A stretch of DNA of 64,000 nucleotides from CAYLLN01 sp964384375 (GTDB lineage: Bacteria; Planctomycetota; Planctomycetia; Pirellulales; Pirellulaceae), in the NCBI GenBank assembly GCA_964384375.1, contig CAYLLN010000012.1, positions 1 to 64,000 on the forward strand, given 5' to 3'. Shown here piece by piece: positions 58,317-64,000 of the stretch; within the stretch, counting starts at the first letter, position 1, and each line of letters opens with the position of its first letter. Below the pieces are notes generated by a model, which saw only the letters and a list, made by a program, of their open reading frames with translations, was not told the origin of the DNA and did no database searches. The position numbers and the translations under genes were made by a program.

Positions 58317-59735
58317 ATGGAGCAGACGGACAACAATCAAAGTTTGCAGGTCGAAGTTCAGCGTCACCGGAGGATTCGGAACAAAGTGTACGAAGTCGAA
58401 CGAGCCGAAGGGGTCGCCCGCGAGAAGGCGATTCTGGTCCGCGTGATCTTGCCCGAGCAAATCGTCGGCGAGGATCCGCTGGAGGAAATCACCGGACTGA
58501 CCAAGACGGCCGGGGCACGCATCGCCAGCGGCCTCGTGCAGCGGCGCGAGACGCCCGACGTGGCCACGTTCCTCGGCAAGGGGAAGGTTCAGGAGTTGAA
58601 GGCCCTGGCCGAGCATCATGATGCTGACGTCGTGATTTTTGACAACGACCTGAACCCCGGCCAGACGCGCAACTTGGAGAAGGCTCTGGGCATCAAGGTG
58701 CTCAACCGGACCGAGCTGATCCTCGACATTTTTGCCACCAACGCCCAGACGTATGAATCGCGGCTGGCTGTGGAACTTGCCCAGCTCGAATACTCGCTGC
58801 CGCGGCTGAAGCGGATGTGGACGCACCTGTCGCGCATCAAGGCGGGGATCGGCATGCGCGGCCCCGGCGAGAAGCAACTCGAAGAGGACCGCCGAATCGT
58901 CGAGAAGCGGATTCACGAGCTCCGCAGCGAACTGCACGGCATCGAACGCCGCAAGGAGCGGCTCGTCGCTTCGCGCAACGATCGGCTGACGGTGTCGCTC
59001 GTTGGCTATACGAATGCCGGCAAGAGCACGCTGATGAACGCTCTGACCGGGGCGGGGGTGAAAGCCGAGGACAAGCTGTTCGCCACGCTCGATACGCGGA
59101 CCCGCCGCTGGCACCTGCCGAGCTGGGGGCCGGTGCTGCTGTCCGACACCGTCGGTTTCATTCGTGATTTGCCGCACGGATTGATCGCGAGCTTCAAGGC
59201 GACGCTGGAGGAAGCCCGTCAAGCCGACTTGCTGTTGCATGTGGCCGATGCGTCGAATCCGGCCGTGCTCGAACAGATCAGCGCCGTGTACGACGTGCTC
59301 AAGGAACTGAGCATCGAGGAGAAGGACACGCTGCTCGTGCTGAATCAGATCGATCGGCTGGAGGACCGCGGGGCGCTGTTGCCGGTGCTGAAACGGTATC
59401 CGAACGCGGTGCCGATCAGCGCGAAGAGCCGCGAGGGGCTCGACACGCTGCACGCCGCGGTGAGCAACGCGCTGAGCCGGTCGTTTGCCGATCTGGACGT
59501 GGAAACGAGCGCCGCCAATGGCCGGCTGCTGGCATATCTGGCGGCTCACGGGGAGGTGCTGGGCCGGCAGTATGACAACGACCGCGTGACCGTGCATGTC
59601 CGCATTCCGCAGCGGCATCTGGGACCGCTACATCAGGAAGGGACTGCGTTCCGGACGCACGTGTACACGCTCGCGGAGCAAGCGGCTGAAGCGGAAGCGA
59701 TGGATGGGCACGTCGCCGAGCAAGAAGTGGCCTAG
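58317..59735 (+). CDS. hflX: Ribosome-associated GTPase HflX
   Basis: A 472-residue GTPase that splits or rescues stalled ribosomes. Elements are the N-terminal HflX domain (ASGLVQRRETPDVATFLGKG, KVQELKALAEHHDADVVIFD), a helical linker (GPGEKQLEEDRRIVEKRIHE), the G domain with GYTNAGKSTL (G1), DTVGFIRDLP (G3) and NQIDRL (G4), and a C-terminal extension of about 100 residues. Length is within the family range. The ATG at 58317 is used. A short-chain dehydrogenase gene follows 15 bp later. Confidence 0.95.
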   Translation: MEQTDNNQSLQVEVQRHRRIRNKVYEVERAEGVAREKAILVRVILPEQIVGEDPLEEITGLTKTAGARIASGLVQRRETPDVATFLGKGKVQELKALAEHHDADVVIFDNDLNPGQTRNLEKALGIKVLNRTELILDIFATNAQTYESRLAVELAQLEYSLPRLKRMWTHLSRIKAGIGMRGPGEKQLEEDRRIVEKRIHELRSELHGIERRKERLVASRNDRLTVSLVGYTNAGKSTLMNALTGAGVKAEDKLFATLDTRTRRWHLPSWGPVLLSDTVGFIRDLPHGLIASFKATLEEARQADLLLHVADASNPAVLEQISAVYDVLKELSIEEKDTLLVLNQIDRLEDRGALLPVLKRYPNAVPISAKSREGLDTLHAAVSNALSRSFADLDVETSAANGRLLAYLAAHGEVLGRQYDNDRVTVHVRIPQRHLGPLHQEGTAFRTHVYTLAEQAAEAEAMDGHVAEQEVA

Positions 59736-59750
59736 CGAGCGTCTGCCGCA

Positions 59751-60515
59751 ATGACCCGCCGAAACATCGCCGGCTTGCGAACGATCGTCACCGGCGCGAC
59801 CAGCGGCATTGGGCGGGCCTTGGCGATCGAGCTAGTTCGGCAAGGGGCGTACGTCCTCGCAATGGGTCGCCGCAAAGAACGGCTGCTAGAACTGGAGTCC
59901 GTCGTTGCTACAGCCGATCGTTTCGCTTGGCTCGCTGGCGACGTGACGAAGGCAGCCGACCGGGCCGCTGCGATCGACCTGTGCCGCACGCGTTTCGGCG
60001 GTCTCGATGCCCTAGTGAATAATGCCGGCATCGGCGCACTGGGGCCATTCGCCGAAGCCGACGAACAGCGACTCCGCCGCGTGATGGAGGTCAACTTGTT
60101 CGCGCCGGCTGAGTTCATTCGCGAAGCGCTTCCGCAACTGCGCGCCAGCCGCACGCCGATCGTCATCAACGTCGGCTCGGTCCTCGGCCATCGCGCCGTG
60201 CCAGGCAAGAGCGAATACTGTGCGAGCAAATTTGCCTTGCACGGTTTGTCCGACGCATTACGGATCGAACTTGGCCGTGAGGGAATCGACGTGTTGCTCG
60301 TCAGTCCCAGCACGACGGAGAGCGAGTTCTTTGAAACCGCCGGCGCTGCAAAGTCGCCGCGTGGCATGTCCGCCGAATCGGTCGCCCGCCGCATCGTTGC
60401 CGGGATGCGCCACGGCCGTCGCGAGATCATCCTCTCCGCCGGCGGCAAGGCACTCGTTTGGCTCGACCGTTTGTTTCCTCCGCTCGCCGATTGGATCATC
60501 GCCCGCTGGAGATAA
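59751..60515 (+). CDS. Short-chain dehydrogenase/reductase
   Basis: A 254-residue classical SDR: the nucleotide-binding TGATSGIGRALA, NNAGIGALGPF, VINVGSVLG with the catalytic Ser, and YCASKFALHG (YxxxK). The arrangement is typical of NAD(P)-dependent oxidoreductases; substrate unknown. It follows hflX closely on the same strand, perhaps co-transcribed. The ATG is at 59751. Confidence 0.92.
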   Translation: MTRRNIAGLRTIVTGATSGIGRALAIELVRQGAYVLAMGRRKERLLELESVVATADRFAWLAGDVTKAADRAAAIDLCRTRFGGLDALVNNAGIGALGPFAEADEQRLRRVMEVNLFAPAEFIREALPQLRASRTPIVINVGSVLGHRAVPGKSEYCASKFALHGLSDALRIELGREGIDVLLVSPSTTESEFFETAGAAKSPRGMSAESVARRIVAGMRHGRREIILSAGGKALVWLDRLFPPLADWIIARWR

Positions 60516-60627
60516 ACTGAAGTCGCGAACGATTGGAGTCGGCTGGTATCCTTCCGCTCTTCGGGAAACTATCCGAAAGCCCGCTGGTCGCGCAATTCGC
60601 TTTGAACTACGTTGAAATTCGCTGGTT

Positions 60628-60714
60628 GGATGGGTGGCCGAGTGGTTGAAGGCAGCAGTCTTGAAAACTGCCGTAGTCGAAAGGCTACCGTGGGTTCGAA
60701 TCCCACCCCATCCG
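60628..60714 (+). tRNA. tRNA-Ser (UGA anticodon)
   Basis: An 87-nt type II tRNA: acceptor GGATGGG/CCCATCC, D-arm GCCGAGTGGTTGAAGGC, anticodon arm GCAGT-CTTGAAA-ACTGC with anticodon TGA, an 18-nt variable arm, T-arm GTGGG-TTCGAAT-CCCAC, and discriminator G. No encoded CCA. It reads UCN serine codons. Its 5' half is very like that of the transposon tRNA at 20662-20765. Confidence 0.95.
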
Positions 60715-60760
60715 CTTGTGGCGTTGGGGCGATGTGAGAATTTCGCGATTCCCGCGAGAT

Positions 60761-61378
60761 TCAAGTGCCGTGGCTGTCTGCCAATAGTCGTCGGAGATGC
60801 TCCGCCATCGCGCGCATTGCCCGTGAACGATGGCTCAGGACGGCTTTCACGGCAGGGGCCAATTCGCCGAACGTGCGATGGCACTCGACGACCTCGAAGA
60901 GCGGATCGTAGCCAAAGCCGCCGCTGCCGGACCGCTCGAAGAGAATTCGCCCGCGACAGATTCCCTCGCTCGTCGCTCGTACGTTGCCCGCCGGATCGGA
61001 AAGTGCTGCCGAACAAACGTAATGGGCGGTTCGCTTCTCCAGCGGCACGTCCGTGAGCTTGGCCAGCAACAACTCGTTGTTTTTCTCGTCGGTTGCCCCG
61101 TCGCCGGAAAACCGTGCCGAGTAAATGCCCGGTGCGCCGCCGAGCGCATCGACGACGAGGCCGCTGTCTTCCCCCAACACCCATTGGCCCAAATGTTTGG
61201 CCTGCAGCGTCGCTTTGAGGGCGGCATTGGCCGCAAACGAGTCCCCGGTTTCCTCCACTTCGATCGAGTTTGGAAAGTCAGCAAGCGTCTTCAGTTCCAG
61301 ACCTAGCGGACCGAGCAGATCGACCAGTTCGCCAAGCTTTTTGCGGTTGCGAGTGCCGAGGACGATAGTGCGCTTCAT
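60761..61378 (-). CDS. rdgB: XTP/dITP pyrophosphatase (RdgB/HAM1)
   Basis: A 205-residue house-cleaning nucleotidase that removes deaminated purine nucleotides such as dITP and XTP. Motifs are the N-terminal GTRNRKKLGEL, GEDSGLVVDALGGAPGIYSA with the catalytic Asp, TDEKNNELLL, and GSGGFGYDPLF near the end. Length is normal. ATG at 61378. It lies downstream of a sulfatase gene on the same strand, 63 bp apart. Confidence 0.95.
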   Translation of the reverse strand: MKRTIVLGTRNRKKLGELVDLLGPLGLELKTLADFPNSIEVEETGDSFAANAALKATLQAKHLGQWVLGEDSGLVVDALGGAPGIYSARFSGDGATDEKNNELLLAKLTDVPLEKRTAHYVCSAALSDPAGNVRATSEGICRGRILFERSGSGGFGYDPLFEVVECHRTFGELAPAVKAVLSHRSRAMRAMAEHLRRLLADSHGT

Positions 61379-61441
61379 GCGGTTGAATACAGAGTCGTGA
61401 GTGAATGAGTGGCTGGCTGCTCCGCCCTCTGTCCCCCGCCC

Positions 61442-62992
61442 TCACTCCCTCTTCACCGGCGGGAGCAGATCAACGAACGGCGCATCGGTCCGACGCAGCT
61501 CGGCCAGCAGGTCCGCACGCAGCTCTGCGAGCCGCTTCGCACCTTCCGGCCGTTCAGCCAAATTTGTTAGCTCCTCCGGGTCGGCCTTGAGGTCATACAA
61601 CTCCTCGATTTCGCCCGGAGTGAGGTAGCGGACGTATTTGTAGTCCTCTTTGCGAACCGCTACATACCACGGAACATTGCTATGCACCGCGTGCTCCGGC
61701 TCGTCCTTCAGCACGTTCGCCGTGTCGCTGCCGTAGTGATGTCCTGTGTGCTCGTAAAGGAGGACGTGCGGCCAGGCAGCATGTTCCTGGTCGGCCAAGA
61801 GCGGCGACAGATCGCGCCCGTGCATCTTCCACGGCAGCTCGATTCCCGCTCGCGCGAAGAACGTCCTGACAAGGTCCGGCCCGCCGACCGACTGCGGACA
61901 GACCTTCCCTTCCGGCAGCGATCCCGGCTGCGAGATGATGAGGGGCGAGCGGTAGTTCGCGTCGTACGGCGCGAGCTTCGTCCGAAACCCGTGCTCCCCC
62001 ATCGCGAAGCCTTGATCGGCAGTGAAGACGACGAGCGTGTTTTCGAGCTGGCCGGTTTCCTTCAGTGTGGCGAGCAGTTGCCCTACCCCTTCGTCGAGCG
62101 ACAGCACGCACTCGTTGACCTGCTGCACCCACTGCTGGTGCGTCTTGGCGTTCTTCGCGCTTTCGTCGCCGAACGCTTCGCCGCTTTTGCCGGTTACAGG
62201 AACGTGATTCGGTCCTTCCAGCCACGCCTGCGTTTTGTCGAGGTAGCTCGGCTTCCCGGGCCGCGGAGGAAAAATGTCGGTCGGCGGCTTCACGGATGCG
62301 TCTTTGTACGCTCCCTTGTGCCGGGCGGCCGGCGTGGTCGGGCCGTGCACGCCGCCGTAGCAGAGCCACAAATACCAAGGCTTGTCCTTCTGCCGATGTG
62401 CGCCGCGGATGTAGTCGCAGGCCCACTGGGTGTAGTTGTCGGTCGAATAGCCACTGACTGGCTCCGGCTGCTCGACTCCGTCGATCGACAGGATTTGCTT
62501 GTCGTAGTAGTTGCCAGCATTCTCGGGATGCTTGGGCCGGTTCCAGACGATCTGATGATCCCAGTCGCGTCCAAAGCCCGTGTCGGTCCCCGTGTGCCAC
62601 TTCCCGATCTGGGCCGTGTGATACCCATGGCGGCGAAACACGGCCGGCCAAAAGGGACACTGCACGGGATCGTACGTGCTGCCGGGATACTCCCCTTCCA
62701 TGCGCATCGACTCAATCCCGTGCGGCAGGAGACCGGTGAGCAAGCTCGCCCGCGATGGCATACACCACGAGCCGAGATAACAGTGCGTGAAGCGGATGCC
62801 CCGTTTTGCCAAGGCGTCGATGTTCGGCGTTCGGACGAATGGGTACGACTCGGGATAGCAACCGAGCGTTTTGTATGAGTGATCGTCGGTGTAGATGAGC
62901 AGGATATTCGGTTTGGCAGTCTCGGCGGCAAACGTCGCACCGGCCATGTTGGCAAGTCCGACGATGGAGGCGAGCAATGCGATTCGCAACAT
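61442..62992 (-). CDS. Sulfatase (arylsulfatase family), exported
   Basis: A 516-residue protein with signal peptide MLRIALLASIVGLANMAGA to FAAE. The metal-binding PNILLIYTDDHSYKTLGCYP (Asp36, Asp37) and the sulfatase signature C77-MPSRASLLTG are intact, so Cys77 would be converted to formylglycine by a separate enzyme (not in the window). KWHTGTDTGFG and FTADQGFAMGEHGF carry further conserved active-site residues. It would hydrolyse sulfate esters of polysaccharides, an activity expanded in Planctomycetes; the exact substrate is unknown. Confidence 0.94.
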   Translation of the reverse strand: MLRIALLASIVGLANMAGATFAAETAKPNILLIYTDDHSYKTLGCYPESYPFVRTPNIDALAKRGIRFTHCYLGSWCMPSRASLLTGLLPHGIESMRMEGEYPGSTYDPVQCPFWPAVFRRHGYHTAQIGKWHTGTDTGFGRDWDHQIVWNRPKHPENAGNYYDKQILSIDGVEQPEPVSGYSTDNYTQWACDYIRGAHRQKDKPWYLWLCYGGVHGPTTPAARHKGAYKDASVKPPTDIFPPRPGKPSYLDKTQAWLEGPNHVPVTGKSGEAFGDESAKNAKTHQQWVQQVNECVLSLDEGVGQLLATLKETGQLENTLVVFTADQGFAMGEHGFRTKLAPYDANYRSPLIISQPGSLPEGKVCPQSVGGPDLVRTFFARAGIELPWKMHGRDLSPLLADQEHAAWPHVLLYEHTGHHYGSDTANVLKDEPEHAVHSNVPWYVAVRKEDYKYVRYLTPGEIEELYDLKADPEELTNLAERPEGAKRLAELRADLLAELRRTDAPFVDLLPPVKRE

Positions 62993-63064
62993 GGGAGGCG
63001 TCCTTGATCCAATAGAAAGCAGCCGAGCAAATACGTTGACTCTAGTCGCGTTCCTAGCGGCTGC

Positions 63065-64000
63065 TCACTCTTGCAGTTGAAAGAGCCGCGGAGCGAAGTC
63101 GTGCAAGTGCTTTCGCCACACCTGCCATTCGTGTGAGCCGGCCCCTTCGACCCAAACGTGCTCGATCTCGCGATCAGTGAGCTGCTTGTGGATCGCGCGT
63201 CCGCCGTCGATCAGGCGGTCTTCCGTACCACAACCCAGCCAGAGTAGACGCAACTGGTGATTGGCCGCGTCGGTATCGCGCAGCGCGCTGCCGTAGGACG
63301 TTTCGGCATCAAACTCGCGGAGCGCGCCGCTGAATGAACCGATCCAGGCAAACTGGTCGAGATGCGACAGGCCCGTCCGCATCGCCTGTCCGCCCCCCAT
63401 CGACAGGCCGGCAATCGCGCGATGCTCGCGGTCCGCCTGGGTGCGAAACTTGCCGTCGATATACGGGACCAGATCCTTCACGACGAGTTCCGTGAAGCGA
63501 TTGGAGGAATCGCGCGACGCTGGGTCGCTCGGAGCGGAGGCGTAGCCGTTCTCCATCACAACGAGCATCGGCTGAGCGCGACCAGCCGCAATCAGGTTGT
63601 CGAGGATCAGGTTCGCCTTCCCTTGCTCGGTCCATGCCCGTTCGCTCTCTCCCGCACCGTGCTGCAGGTACAGCACCGGATAACGCCTCGTGGGATCGTC
63701 GTCGTAACCGGGGGGCGTATAGACGAAGACCCGTCGCAGAGTGCCAATGGATTTCGCGTCGTAAGTGCAAATGCGGACGTCGCCGTGGGGCACTTCCTGC
63801 CGCTGATAAAAGTCGAGTTGGGGATCGGGCACTTCCAGGCCGCTCGACTCCTGTCCCCAGCCGAAGTAAGTCGTGCTTGCCGGGTCGGTACAAGTCTGGC
63901 CGTCGATGAGCAATTGGAAGTAGTGAAAGCCAGGCCGGACCGGCGCGCGAGCCATCCACGCACCGTCGGATTCGCGGCGGAGCGCAATCGGCTGGTCGCC
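63065..64000 (-). CDS. Esterase (alpha/beta hydrolase, enterochelin-esterase-like), partial
   Basis: At least 311 residues; the gene runs past the right edge of the window, and the frame stays open to 64000 (ALRRESDGAWMARAPVRPGF), so the true start is outside. The N-terminal part resembles an E-set or CBM48-like domain (GFHYFQLLIDGQTCTDP). The hydrolase core has LYLQHGAGESERAW (oxyanion region), the nucleophile Ser in AGLSMGGGQ, the acid in GCGTEDRL, and His in GSHEWQVW. The family includes esterase D and feruloyl or enterochelin esterases, often next to sulfatases in polysaccharide-degradation loci. Confidence 0.88.
   Translation of the reverse strand, partial: GDQPIALRRESDGAWMARAPVRPGFHYFQLLIDGQTCTDPASTTYFGWGQESSGLEVPDPQLDFYQRQEVPHGDVRICTYDAKSIGTLRRVFVYTPPGYDDDPTRRYPVLYLQHGAGESERAWTEQGKANLILDNLIAAGRAQPMLVVMENGYASAPSDPASRDSSNRFTELVVKDLVPYIDGKFRTQADREHRAIAGLSMGGGQAMRTGLSHLDQFAWIGSFSGALREFDAETSYGSALRDTDAANHQLRLLWLGCGTEDRLIDGGRAIHKQLTDREIEHVWVEGAGSHEWQVWRKHLHDFAPRLFQLQE

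Noticed and set aside
61401..61628. 75-codon plus-strand frame between rdgB and the sulfatase
   Set aside because: It lies mostly antisense to the sulfatase C-terminus and has no motif.

Overview
The window looks like chromosomal DNA of a planctomycete. It is GC-rich and mostly ordinary bacterial housekeeping, mixed with families that are typical of or greatly expanded in Planctomycetes: a DUF1549/DUF1553 protein, a DUF1501 Tat-exported protein, a DUF1559 prepilin-like protein, a TIGR03067-type protein, an LEPR-XLL-type extracellular protein with a dockerin-like end, a cytochrome-c/WD40 fusion, ECF sigma factors paired with unusual membrane partners, and a sulfatase. These assignments rest on reading motifs; no database search was run.

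Layout. 95-978 (minus): ECF sigma factor and its zinc-finger anti-sigma factor. 1135-3404 (plus): rpsD and a dihydrolipoamide dehydrogenase. 3427-4820: an intact IS4-family element with 25-bp inverted ends and a 10-bp target duplication, sitting inside a REP-like palindromic repeat whose uninterrupted sister copy lies at 26766-26845. 4884-10462 (minus): a large secreted protein, then a FecR-like/WD40 membrane protein translationally coupled to a second ECF sigma factor. 10576-18452: a TIM-barrel epimerase-like protein, two large membrane proteins and two small exported proteins.

18538-22364 is the most unusual stretch: a 3.8-kb transposon-like element with a 10-bp target duplication, three copies of an ATTYTGAGGCA motif at each end, a DDE transposase with a SWIM zinc finger, two small zinc-ribbon genes, a helix-turn-helix protein, small orphan genes and a complete tRNA with a tyrosine (GUA) anticodon and an enlarged variable arm. 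I propose it as a tRNA-carrying transposon.

22654-30077: rsgA, a membrane protein, an Fe-S pair (cysteine desulfurase and an A-type carrier), a D-2-hydroxyacid dehydrogenase, a HEAT/TPR protein and an STN-domain protein. 30392-39974 is a three-gene exported operon: DUF1549/DUF1553, a PPC-domain protein, and a cytochrome-c/WD40 protein. The last two carry a related Ala/Lys-rich coiled coil, which in the third gene is built from 42-residue repeats and splits the WD40 region. 40149-43516: a cinA-like gene with a degenerate C-terminal domain, divergent from a copper P-type ATPase.

43529-54775 holds exported and membrane proteins, an acyl-CoA dehydrogenase, a UVR-motif protein, and a choloylglycine-hydrolase-family gene interrupted by an in-frame TGA. 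55005-57559 has very small membrane-protein genes, a MITE-like palindromic element, a lipoprotein and a DUF1559 protein. 58317-64000 has hflX, a short-chain dehydrogenase, tRNA-Ser(UGA), an XTP/dITP pyrophosphatase, a sulfatase and a partial esterase. No CRISPR array, rRNA or replication origin was seen.
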